DNA of 32,881 nucleotides from Lentisphaerae bacterium RIFOXYC12_FULL_60_16 (GTDB lineage: Bacteria > Verrucomicrobiota > Kiritimatiellia > UBA8416 > YA12-FULL-60-10). The stretch's first letter is position 1. Every line of letters starts with the position of its first letter. The stretch is from contig MHBQ01000047.1 of NCBI GenBank assembly GCA_001803315.1, positions 862-33,742 of the forward strand, written 5' to 3'. The position numbers and the translations under genes were made by a program. The notes beneath the pieces are model-generated. The model saw only the letters and a list, made by a program, of their open reading frames with translations, was not told the DNA's origin and searched no databases. Below, in pieces: positions 1-6,738 of the stretch.

Positions 1-1
1 C

Positions 2-1567
2 CTCTACAGTTGGGGCGACAGCGGCGTGCAGTTCGCCTGGCAGTCCCTTGGCATGTCGGCTACCGCCTTTGCCATGCTCTTCGTGCTGGTGGCCGTAGGC
101 TGCTTCTGGGGCGCGGAATATATCGAACGTCGGGTGTCCCATACGGGGACCTACTGGCGCAGCCCGTTTCTGAAGGCCTTCAGCGTGGCACTGGTCATCC
201 TGGCCGTCGGCCTGACGGCCATTCACAGCCCCAGCCCGGCCGCCGGCAAAACAGCCGCCTATGCGCCGTCAGAGACGACCCTTCTTGCCCAGATCGCGTA
301 TGCCGGGGATCACCTGGAACCGGAGGAACTCGCCGACCGGATCATGGGGGGCGAGGCCGGCCTGTTGCTGGTGGACATTCGTCCGGCCGGGGAATTCGAG
401 GCATTCCACATACGGGGTGCAGTCAACATCGAGATGGTGGATTTGCCCGCCGCCCTGGCCCCGTACCGGAACCAGGGGCTGATTGTCCTTTACTCCAACG
501 GTATGACACACCCTGCCCAGGCGCGGGATGCGCTGGCAAGGATGGGCTTCGCCAACGTGTACATGCTCACGGACGGCCTGGAAGGATTTTTCGAGCGGAT
601 TCTGAAGCCGGCATCCCTGCGAGTTGAGACCCTCTCATCCGGGCAGACGGCCCGGATCAACTCATGGCGGCGCTACTTCATGGGCGATGGCAAGGCCCAG
701 GAGAAAGCGCCGGTTGCCCAAATTCCGGTCTCGCTTCCGACTCCACCGACACTCCCGGGTCTGATCGAACCGGCGTGGCTGGCCGAGAACCTTGGCAGGT
801 CGGAAGTGCGAATCCTGGATGTGCGGACGCAGCCCCAGTACAACACCGCCCACATCCCGGGATCCGTGTGCGTCTCGCCCGAGCACTTCCGTGGCGTGGT
901 CGGGGGTGTCTCGTCCATGCTTTTGCCGTCGGATATCCTTGCCCGGCACCTGTCGCTGCTTGGCATCAAACCGACGGATACCGTAGTGATCGTCCCGGAT
1001 GACAAGCCCCATGACGCGACGCTTGTTTCGATGGCCTTCGCCCGTCTGGGCCATGGACAATACGGCATCTTGCATGGCGGCTTTGCGCGTTGGGTAGCCG
1101 GGAAGCATCCGGTCACGAAGGATCTACCGACCGTCGAACCGTCGGACTATCCGGTCGGCTCAGCGGATGTGTTTACGGCGGACTACCGGCACGTGCGCGA
1201 GCAATTAGGCGGTAAGAACACCGTGATCATCGACGTCAGACCGGCGGAGTTCTACACCGGCCAGAAAATCGAGGAAGCGCGTGGTGGACATATCCCGGGC
1301 GCGAAGAATCGCCCGTACACTGCGGATGTCACCAAGGTCGGCGGCGTAATGCTCTTGAAGTCCGTGGACAATCTTGGCAATGCCTATGCTCAAATCATCC
1401 CCTCCAAGGACTCGAAAGTGATCGTCCATTGCCGAACCGGCCACCAGGCCAGCCAGACCTTCTTCGTGCTCCGCAACCTGCTGGGCTACACCAACGTGTT
1501 CTGGTACGACGGTGGTTGGTCAGAATGGGCTGCCCGTTCCGATCTGCCTGTGGAAATGACCCCGTAG
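2..1567 (+). CDS. Membrane protein fused to three rhodanese domains (5' end outside window)
   Basis: The frame is open from the left edge, so the gene starts upstream; an in-frame GTG at 26 is probably internal. The visible part has two hydrophobic segments (nt ~55-120 and ~180-230), resembling the end of a YeeE/YedE-type sulfur transporter. Three rhodanese domains follow (nt ~310-610, ~770-1120, ~1170-1560). Only the third keeps the catalytic loop cysteine (CRTGHQ, Cys codon at 1430-1432). The first has Ser at that place (YSNGMTH, 494-496) and the second has Asp (VPDDKPHD, ~998). Rhodaneses carry persulfide sulfur on this Cys, so one active and two inactive domains fit a sulfur-relay protein attached to a membrane importer. 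The rhodanese calls are firm; the transporter identity is inferred from the few residues visible. No gene follows on this strand for about 330 nt. Confidence 0.75.
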   Translation, partial: LYSWGDSGVQFAWQSLGMSATAFAMLFVLVAVGCFWGAEYIERRVSHTGTYWRSPFLKAFSVALVILAVGLTAIHSPSPAAGKTAAYAPSETTLLAQIAYAGDHLEPEELADRIMGGEAGLLLVDIRPAGEFEAFHIRGAVNIEMVDLPAALAPYRNQGLIVLYSNGMTHPAQARDALARMGFANVYMLTDGLEGFFERILKPASLRVETLSSGQTARINSWRRYFMGDGKAQEKAPVAQIPVSLPTPPTLPGLIEPAWLAENLGRSEVRILDVRTQPQYNTAHIPGSVCVSPEHFRGVVGGVSSMLLPSDILARHLSLLGIKPTDTVVIVPDDKPHDATLVSMAFARLGHGQYGILHGGFARWVAGKHPVTKDLPTVEPSDYPVGSADVFTADYRHVREQLGGKNTVIIDVRPAEFYTGQKIEEARGGHIPGAKNRPYTADVTKVGGVMLLKSVDNLGNAYAQIIPSKDSKVIVHCRTGHQASQTFFVLRNLLGYTNVFWYDGGWSEWAARSDLPVEMTP

Positions 1568-1652
1568 CCCGGCCTTCTCTGTTTCGGAAGCGATGTAGAC
1601 GTAGAAGGGCATGGATAAATCATTCTGGCTGTGAACTGAACGGTCTGTAGCC

Positions 1653-1763
1653 CTTCGACTCCATCGCTCGCTCAGTCGCTCAGGGCATTCGCCTCGGCAT
1701 GCTGCCCGTGACGCTTCCCTGGCTTGCCATGAGCGAGACATGCTACAGCATGCCGAGTCGAAG
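1653..1763. repeat. Imperfect inverted repeat (REP/MITE-like)
   Basis: The outer arms CTTCGACT (1653-1660) and AGTCGAAG (1756-1763) are exact reverse complements. Closer in, CTCGGCATGCTG (1693-1704) and CAGCATGCCGAG (1746-1757) form a perfect 12-bp pair. The composition (CTTCGACT, GCTCGCTCAG, GAGCGAGAC) resembles common dispersed intergenic palindromes. No coding capacity for a transposase is present, so if mobile it would be non-autonomous. Confidence 0.6.
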
Positions 1764-1771
1764 TGGCTCCG
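1762..1771. other. Possible att half-site: 10-bp copy of the tRNA-Asn 3' end
   Basis: AGTGGCTCCG here is identical, in the same orientation, to 6493-6502, which spans the CCA end and first acceptor-stem bases of the tRNA-Asn gene (minus strand). A repeat in this position would mark the left edge of an element inserted at the tRNA 3' end. Ten bases is short for an attachment core and no integrase is present, so chance is possible. Confidence 0.25.
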
Positions 1772-1895
1772 CAGACCACAGTCCCATGCGAACCTCCCGT
1801 TGCCGGCAGCCATCATCGGCATCCCATTTTCTCGATGGGGCGCAGGTCCATTTATCGTCCATCCCATTGCGTATCCACCAGATTGTCGGGAGCAA

Positions 1896-2258
1896 ATGTC
1901 GAGGGCCAAGCGTACCCAATCCACGCCCGTTTCCAAGGTCATGAATCCCGTTCAGATCGCGCTTGGATGGAAGCAAATGCTGGCCGAAGACGAAGCCCTG
2001 ACCATGTCCAAAATAGCGGGAAATGTGGGTATTTCCCGCACCCGCGTGACTCAGATCATGAATCTCCTGTACCTGCCAGAGGAGGTTGTTACGTATGTGT
2101 CATCTCTCACTGCCAAGGAGGATCTTCGCCACTTTTCCGAGCGAACTCTCCGGCGCATTTTGACCATGAAGGGCACACTGGCGCGCCTGGCCGCATTCCG
2201 ACAAATGCAGCGACTTGACCCCGCCTTAGTCTCAGATGAGTCCCAAATTGTCCCTTGA
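1896..2258 (+). CDS. Small helix-turn-helix protein (ParB/recombinase-associated type)
   Basis: A 120-aa protein. Residues ~36-57 (TMSKIAGNVGISRTRVTQIM) form a clear helix-turn-helix in which helix 2 reads SRTRVTQIM, as in ParB/KorB-like folds and in small accessory proteins often encoded next to large serine recombinases. The run PVQIALGWKQML just before it and FSERTLRRI after it match the usual layout of that group. I chose ATG 1896 because GGGAG lies just upstream and because the open frame before it falls in a repeat. ATG 1941 (MNPVQIALGW) is the alternative. No recombinase is visible nearby, so this may be a leftover of a decayed mobile element. A DNA-binding role is likely; the target is unknown. 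Confidence 0.6.
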   Translation: MSRAKRTQSTPVSKVMNPVQIALGWKQMLAEDEALTMSKIAGNVGISRTRVTQIMNLLYLPEEVVTYVSSLTAKEDLRHFSERTLRRILTMKGTLARLAAFRQMQRLDPALVSDESQIVP

Positions 2259-2293
2259 AAGGTCTGTCATGTGAGGTTTTGCTTCCTTCCTAG

Positions 2294-2542
2294 ACTGCCA
2301 GATTAGTCAAAACGGTCTCAATCAGCACTATCAGCCTCCAAAATGAGTGGAAGGAAATTGTCGAGACCTGCGCGGCATTCGCCTCATCGCATGGCGGAAC
2401 CATTTATGTCGGCGTCAGTCCGCACGGCGAAACCGTTGGAGTTGTCATCGGCAAAGGGACGCTGGAAGATCTCGCCAACAAAATTGCCTCGAACACAAGC
2501 CCCCGACTGGTTCCGTCAATTGCCACCTCGGCAAGACAAGGG
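2294..2542 (+). other. Start-less in-frame 5' part of the AlbA_2 regulator gene
   Basis: This stretch is in frame with the following gene and encodes a recognisable N-terminal half of an AlbA_2 (Schlafen-type) domain: EWKEIVETCAAFASSHGGTI, then a YVGV strand and a TLEDLANKI helix. It begins after a TAG at 2291-2293 and has no ATG, GTG or TTG before 2543. The usual first strand of the domain (an ExxxxEFK-type motif) is missing before NEWKEIV. This points to a small deletion or frameshift that removed the normal start, or to a rare non-standard start such as ATC. Confidence 0.7.
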
Positions 2543-3775
2543 ATGACGATCATCCGGATTCGGGTCAAAGAAGCGCCAAATAAACCGGTGTGGGCATTTG
2601 ACCATCCTTATCGTCGGTCCGGCAGGACCAATCAGCGTATTTCTCAGGAAGAAGCCATGCATCTCTTCATGGACAGTCGCCACCTCACATGGGACACGAC
2701 AGTCCTTGAGGACTCGACGCTCAGGGATGTCGATGCCAAAGCCGTGAGGAAGTTTCTGGAAATTGCCAATGCCGAACGTCGCTGGAATGTGAACCCCAAG
2801 ACCTCTGCACAAAAGGTCCTGAGTCAACTTGGCCTGTGCAAAGGAACACACCTTAAGGTAGCCGGTCTTCTCCTGTTTGGCCGGAATCCCCAACAGAGCC
2901 TGACCCAAGCCATGGTTCGGTGCGCCAGATTCAAGGGCACGGCAGAGACCCACTTCATCGACATGAAGGTCATTCAGGGCAACATCGTTGATCAACTGGA
3001 ACAGGCCATGACTTTCATCGAGAGGAACATCCGGATGGGCGCCGAAATCAAAGGGTTGCGGCGCGAAGATCAGTGGGAATATCCTTTGGATGCTCTACGT
3101 GAGGCGCTGGTGAATGCCATTTGCCACCGAGACTATGCAAGCACGGCCAATGTCCAGGTGCGGATTTTTGACGACAGGTTGGAAATATGGAATCCGGGGG
3201 AATTGCCGGCCGGCATGACTGTTGATGATCTTCGCAGGGAACATGAATCGAAACCACGCAATCGCCTGATTGCCAATGCGTTCTTCCTCATCAAGTACGT
3301 GGAGCAATTTGGAACGGGCACTCGACGAATTATTGACGACTGTCGATCCAAGGGGTTGCCAGAACCGGAATTCAAGGTGCGGCCCGGGACATTTATTGCC
3401 ACATTTCGGCCAGCAAAGGATTCCAAATCCGTGTCGGACGCTTCATCAAAGCAGGCCAAGGCCCAAGAGGCCCAAGTCAAGGCCCAAGAGGCCCAAGTCA
3501 AGTTGACAGCCATTGAAAGAGACATTCTGAACGCTTGCCTCCAGGCCCCGAGATCCGGCCAAGAGTTGCTGAACGCGGCTGGCTATTCCACGAGAACTGG
3601 GAACTTCAAGCGGGTAGTGAAGAAAATGTTACAATATGGGTTGCTGGTAATGAGCATCCCCGACAAACCCAATAGCCGCCTACAGAAGTACTCGCTCACG
3701 GCCGAAGGCAAGGCATCGATCCTGTCCGGGCGATATTCTGGGCCAGGAATAAGTGCACGATTAGTGCGCGATTAG
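2543..3775 (+). CDS. AlbA_2/Bergerat-ATPase transcriptional-regulator-like protein, probably 5'-damaged
   Basis: From the first standard start the product is 410 aa and belongs to the COG2865 group (AlbA_2 domain, GHKL-type ATPase fold, winged helix). The rest of AlbA_2 is at residues 1-45 (KEAPNKPVW, then a GRTNQRISQEEA region). The ATPase part has the N-box EALVNAICHRDY (187-198), the DRLEIWNPGELP strand (~210-222) and GTGTRR (257-262). A linker AQEAQVK repeated twice (~307-320) leads to a C-terminal winged helix (~325-400). Such proteins occur in accessory regions and are thought to act as DNA-binding regulators; some are linked to phage defence, which is not shown here. Translation from 2543 would cut AlbA_2 in half, so the gene may be inactive. 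Its stop codon lies inside a triplicated 11-bp repeat. Confidence 0.7.
   Translation: MTIIRIRVKEAPNKPVWAFDHPYRRSGRTNQRISQEEAMHLFMDSRHLTWDTTVLEDSTLRDVDAKAVRKFLEIANAERRWNVNPKTSAQKVLSQLGLCKGTHLKVAGLLLFGRNPQQSLTQAMVRCARFKGTAETHFIDMKVIQGNIVDQLEQAMTFIERNIRMGAEIKGLRREDQWEYPLDALREALVNAICHRDYASTANVQVRIFDDRLEIWNPGELPAGMTVDDLRREHESKPRNRLIANAFFLIKYVEQFGTGTRRIIDDCRSKGLPEPEFKVRPGTFIATFRPAKDSKSVSDASSKQAKAQEAQVKAQEAQVKLTAIERDILNACLQAPRSGQELLNAAGYSTRTGNFKRVVKKMLQYGLLVMSIPDKPNSRLQKYSLTAEGKASILSGRYSGPGISARLVRD
3460..3501 (+). repeat. 21-bp perfect tandem repeat (two copies) in coding sequence
   Basis: Units at 3460-3480 and 3481-3501 are identical and encode AQEAQVK twice in the linker between the ATPase and winged-helix parts. 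The unit length is a multiple of three, so copy-number change would keep the frame. Each unit itself contains GGCCCAAGAGGCCCAAG, a shorter internal repetition. Confidence 0.9.
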
Positions 3776-3784
3776 TGCACGATT
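3752..3784. repeat. Three tandem 11-bp units at the end of the AlbA_2 gene
   Basis: AGTGCACGATT, AGTGCGCGATT and AGTGCACGATT follow each other without a gap (3752-3762, 3763-3773, 3774-3784). The TAG stop of the preceding gene lies across the second and third units. Because 11 is not a multiple of three, gain or loss of a unit would change the C-terminus. Confidence 0.85.
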
Positions 3785-3956
3785 CCCAGCCGTCGCTTTC
3801 TGGATTTGGACTGCGCGAATACTTCGATATCCCTCTGCCCTCGCATTTCACTTGTTCCCGAACTATATAGATTCACAAGTCTGGTGAAACGATTCATAAA
3901 AGAAACGGTGAGTACTGTGTGGCATGCCGTCATCAGAAAGGAGCGGTGAGTTACCT

Positions 3957-5165
3957 ATGGAGGAGAAGATAGTCCGAATCACGCGAAAGGCACTGTACGA
4001 TGAGGTCTGGGCTGAGCCGATGGCAAAGCTCGCCAAGAAATACTCCATGTCGGATGTCGGCCTGGCGAAGATATGCCGAAAAAACGATATTCCCCGACCT
4101 GGAAGAGGTTACTGGGCGCGAAAGCAATACATGCGGTCGCCGCCTATGATTCCTCTGCCAAACCCGAGTCATAACCCGGAGATAGAGATTCGGGAACATG
4201 ACCACCCGGAGAGGGACCCGGAAGTGCAACGGGAACTGGCAAAGGCCGAACTGGAAGAGGTGATTCCGGTCCCGGAAACGCTGCGCGGCGCCCATCCGCT
4301 TGTTCATGCCACGCTACAAGCACTTGAGGCGTCCGCCCTTGTTGAACATGGGTTGATTTCGATGCCCAGGCAGGGCTACCTGAGCGTTCGGGTCTCCAAG
4401 AACAGTATGCGACGCGCCCTGCGGATCCTGGATGGCCTGATTAAGGCGCTGGAGTCCCGAGGATACAAGGTGTTCGCCTCAGAGAGCACGGCCGGCGCCA
4501 TGGTTGAGATTACAGGCCAGCGGGTGGGATTCAGGATCGATGAGCGCCTTGAGACACAGAAAGTCGAAAAGCAGGTCGGTGATCTCACCGGCCACTATGA
4601 ATTCCGGCATAACGCTTTTCGCATGGAACAGGCGCCTTCAGGCAACCTCTGCATCGAAATATCGGAGGCGATGTGGTGCAATTCCGGCGGTCTGCGTCAC
4701 CGTTGGGCCGACGGCAAGAAAGCCAAGGTTGAAGACCATCTGGCAGGAATCATTGCCGGCATGATCGCGTCAGCAGCCAGGCAGGCGGAACAGGCGGCTC
4801 TTGATGAAGCGCGCCACAAGGAACAAGAGGCTGAGGAAAAGCGGCGGAAGGAGAAACAGCGACTTCGCGAAGAACTAGCGGCCAAAATCCAAGAGGAGCA
4901 GGATCGGGTCGATGGCCTTCTGCAACAGGCTGATAACTGGGCAAACAGTCATCGCCTGCGCGACTTCATCGCCGCAATGAAAGCCACCGCCGAACGCAAT
5001 GGCGAAGCCGTTGGCCCGGAGTCTGATCTTGGCAAATTCATGATTTGGGCGCTCAAGCAGGCGGACCGTCTTGATCCCCTCGCCAAGAGTCCGCCGTCAA
5101 TTCTGGATAGAGCCGCTGAGATCGCCGAATCAGAGCCTGAACGCCGAAATGTGTGGGGGCTGTGA
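3957..5165 (+). CDS. Accessory protein with N-terminal HTH-like motif and coiled coil (RITRxALYxxVW family)
   Basis: A 402-aa protein of unknown function. The N-terminus VRITRKALYDEVWAEPMAKL followed by KYSMSDVGLAKICRKNDIPR and PGRGYW is a recurring signature of uncharacterised proteins from mobile or variable regions, and residues ~20-50 read like a helix-turn-helix. A middle alpha/beta region (~95-250) is unassigned. Residues ~270-325 form a charged coiled coil (EAEEKRRKEKQRLREELAAK). ATG 3957 was chosen because the conserved part begins there; AGGAG lies 13 nt upstream. ATG 3924 would add 11 residues. The stop overlaps the ATG of the ankyrin gene (TGATG), so the two are translationally coupled and probably act together. 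DNA or RNA binding is a guess. Confidence 0.6.
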   Translation: MEEKIVRITRKALYDEVWAEPMAKLAKKYSMSDVGLAKICRKNDIPRPGRGYWARKQYMRSPPMIPLPNPSHNPEIEIREHDHPERDPEVQRELAKAELEEVIPVPETLRGAHPLVHATLQALEASALVEHGLISMPRQGYLSVRVSKNSMRRALRILDGLIKALESRGYKVFASESTAGAMVEITGQRVGFRIDERLETQKVEKQVGDLTGHYEFRHNAFRMEQAPSGNLCIEISEAMWCNSGGLRHRWADGKKAKVEDHLAGIIAGMIASAARQAEQAALDEARHKEQEAEEKRRKEKQRLREELAAKIQEEQDRVDGLLQQADNWANSHRLRDFIAAMKATAERNGEAVGPESDLGKFMIWALKQADRLDPLAKSPPSILDRAAEIAESEPERRNVWGL

Positions 5166-6349
5166 TGAAGCGGGCCGAATCTTATGACGAGATCAAACCG
5201 CTGATCGCGCTCTGTAAGGCCGGACGCCTCTTCGATGTTCAGGAATGGATTGCGGCCGGTAAGCCTGTGAATCCGCCTCCGCCGCCGGAGAAGGGCGCAA
5301 GGCCTCGCAGTCCCCTCCAATACGCCATCAACATCGGTTTCCATAGTCTCGTTCAGGTTCTTCTGGAGGGAGGTGCGGAGATTGAGGCCTCATGGAAATA
5401 CAACACGCTCTCCCATGCCCTGCAGGAGCATCGTTTCGATATCGTCCAACTCCTGGTTAAGCACGGCGCCGATCCGAAGACCGTCGATATGTACGATGTG
5501 TTTCATAGTTGGGAACCAGCAATAATGGAGTACTTCATTGAGCTCGGAGCAGATGTCGAAACCGGTAATCCCCTCGCGCAAGCGTTCTGTTCCCGGATAC
5601 GGACAGCGTTGCGGATTTTCAAGAAGTACAAGGACCGATTCCCGGGATTCCAGGATCAACTGAACATAGCCCTCCGTTATCACTGCAAGGAAGGGAATGA
5701 GAAATGGATTGCCCTTTGCCTTTGGGCCGGAGCGGATCCATACGCTCCGGGACCCGGCGCGCCCGAAGAATCGGATGACGAAGATGGCGGCATCAGTGCG
5801 CTTGAATACGCCGCGCTCTACGGTCACTTCGAAATCTTCAATATGAAACAGGTCCGCCTTGATCCGGGCAATCCGGTCTTGATTAGCGCGATACGTTACG
5901 CCCATGGCGAGAACGCTTCAAAACTCCTCGTGGATCTTCTGAAGAAGGGCGTGAACCCCAATGACCAACCAAATGGCGGGTGTTCGGCAATTCAGAGTCT
6001 GCTATCGGGTCTTGAGTTCTCGTACGACATCTTCTCTCGTGAAAAGCGGAAGAATCTGGATACGAAGGAGGCCCGAGAGAAGCTCAAGATGATCCACATC
6101 CTGGCGCAGTACGGAGGCAAATGGGCACCGAAAGAAGATGGTGAGGTAGCACACGCTCGCAGATCTCTTCTGCGAATGGATTCCGACTACACCGTGGAGT
6201 TTGTGTGGATCATGTCCAAATACCAAGGCTGCCGTCGAAACGACCTCGACGCATTACTCGGTACCCCGAGTATCCGTAAACATGTCAGATCCAGTCTTGA
6301 TCGCATAGCCGATCTGTTGTCGAATCTGGCGCATGATGGGAAGTCTTAA
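5165..6349 (+). CDS. Ankyrin-repeat protein
   Basis: A 394-aa protein with several ankyrin-type helix pairs: SPLQYAINIGFHSLVQVLLE GGAEIE, then LSHALQEHRFDIVQLLVKHG ADPK, a shorter IMEYFIELGADVETG unit, WIALCLWAGADPY, ISALEYAALYGHFEIF and a weaker ASKLLVDLLKKGVNPND. Ankyrin stacks bind other proteins. ATG 5165 overlaps the upstream TGA (TGATG); GTG 5153 is an upstream alternative. A Pro run (PPPPPEK, ~38-44) and an acidic loop (EESDDEDGG, ~203-211) interrupt the repeats. The C-terminal ~100 residues show no repeat. The coupling implies a complex with the HTH/coiled-coil protein. There is no signal peptide, so it is cytosolic. Confidence 0.75.
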   Translation: MKRAESYDEIKPLIALCKAGRLFDVQEWIAAGKPVNPPPPPEKGARPRSPLQYAINIGFHSLVQVLLEGGAEIEASWKYNTLSHALQEHRFDIVQLLVKHGADPKTVDMYDVFHSWEPAIMEYFIELGADVETGNPLAQAFCSRIRTALRIFKKYKDRFPGFQDQLNIALRYHCKEGNEKWIALCLWAGADPYAPGPGAPEESDDEDGGISALEYAALYGHFEIFNMKQVRLDPGNPVLISAIRYAHGENASKLLVDLLKKGVNPNDQPNGGCSAIQSLLSGLEFSYDIFSREKRKNLDTKEAREKLKMIHILAQYGGKWAPKEDGEVAHARRSLLRMDSDYTVEFVWIMSKYQGCRRNDLDALLGTPSIRKHVRSSLDRIADLLSNLAHDGKS

Positions 6350-6355
6350 CAGAGG

Positions 6356-6384
6356 CGCGATCTATGATTCCCGTACAGATCGCG
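6356..6384 (+). terminator. Hairpin after the ankyrin gene (no U-tract)
   Basis: CGCGATCT (6356-6363) and AGATCGCG (6377-6384) form an 8-bp perfect stem with a 13-nt loop, 6 nt after the ankyrin stop codon. The bases that follow are AAAGTAAG, not a T-run, so it is a poor intrinsic terminator. It could instead protect the 3' end or belong to the island border. Confidence 0.35.
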
Positions 6385-6423
6385 AAAGTAAGTTCGCAAC
6401 TCGTCTGCGCCCTCAAACACGAT

Positions 6424-6482
6424 ATACGAACTTTGTGCTATCCGGAATTGGGAAATCTCGAGGAAATAATGCGAGTTCGTAT
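6424..6482. repeat. 9-bp inverted repeat between ankyrin gene and tRNA
   Basis: ATACGAACT (6424-6432) is the exact reverse complement of AGTTCGTAT (6474-6482), with 41 nt between the arms. It lies 12 nt beyond the 3' end of the tRNA-Asn gene. It could be an arm-type site for an integrase or a long hairpin; nothing in the sequence decides this. Confidence 0.4.
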
Positions 6483-6494
6483 TGGAATCACGAG

Positions 6495-6569
6495 TGGCTC
6501 CGGCGGTAGGATTCGAACCTACGACCAAGTGATTAACAGTCACCCACTCTACCACTGAGCTACGCCGGA
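6495..6569 (-). tRNA. tRNA-Asn (GTT)
   Basis: Read on the minus strand the gene has a 7-bp acceptor stem (TCCGGCG/CGCCGGA), a D-arm GCTCAGTGGTAGAG, an anticodon arm GGTGA-CTGTTAA-TCACT with anticodon GTT, a T-arm GTAGG-TTCGAAT-CCTAC, discriminator G and an encoded CCA. All stems pair, with one G-T wobble in the anticodon stem. The 3' end faces the accessory segment 1568-6494, which suits an element inserted at this tRNA. Confidence 0.97.
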
Positions 6570-6588
6570 ATAAGAAAAGTCCGAAAAA

Positions 6589-6616
6589 CCTATCAGGTCA
6601 AATACCCTACCGTCAA
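6589..6616 (-). promoter_or_regulatory. Probable promoter of tRNA-Asn
   Basis: On the minus strand TTGACG (complement of 6611-6616) is followed after 16 nt by GATAGG (complement of 6589-6594). The start point would fall about 12 nt before the mature tRNA 5' end. The -35 match is good and the -10 match is weak. Confidence 0.4.
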
Positions 6617-6665
6617 GGGGGTATTCAATTCTGTTGGGAATGTTTGTCCCATGGTATTTGACTTG
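6594..6665 (+). promoter_or_regulatory. Paired inverted repeat with a competing hairpin in the divergent leader
   Basis: CAGGTCAAATACC (6594-6606) can pair with GGTATTTGACTTG (6653-6665) over 13 bp with one G-T wobble; the inner 10 bp are perfect. A second stem, AATACCC (6601-6607) with GGGTATT (6619-6625), uses the same left-arm bases, so the two folds exclude each other. A small TGGGA/TCCCA hairpin (6635-6651) lies in between. The right arm also carries TTGACT (6658-6663) with TATCGT 15 nt later, a possible promoter for the large plus-strand operon. It could be an operator pair or a structured leader. Confidence 0.35.
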
Positions 6666-6738
6666 ATCTCTCACGCCGTATCGTTGAGCGTATGGACCGC
6701 CTGCTTTATTGCGCCTGTCAAACCGTGTGAGGTGGATG

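Larger units (their letters stand above)
1568..1895. other. Intergenic stretch containing a dispersed-type palindromic repeat
   Basis: No convincing gene is seen in these 328 nt. A frame open from 1740 runs into the next gene, but its first ~50 codons lie in and just after the inverted repeat at 1653-1763 and show no protein-family character. The left part contains short CTTCGACTC/GCTCAGTCGCTCAGG-like strings typical of dispersed intergenic repeats in many bacterial genomes. No terminator with a T-tract was found after the rhodanese gene. Confidence 0.5.

Noticed and set aside
1740-1895. N-terminal extension of the small HTH gene to an ATG at 1740
   Set aside because: The extra ~52 codons start inside the palindromic repeat and show no protein-like conservation.
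2543-2995. Minus-strand frame overlapping the AlbA_2 regulator
   Set aside because: Antisense to a gene with clear AlbA_2 and Bergerat-fold motifs; no ribosome site or domain was seen.
6346-6555. Minus-strand frame reading VVGSNPTAGA
   Set aside because: This is the well-known false translation of a tRNA T-arm and 3' end; the region is tRNA-Asn and its flank.
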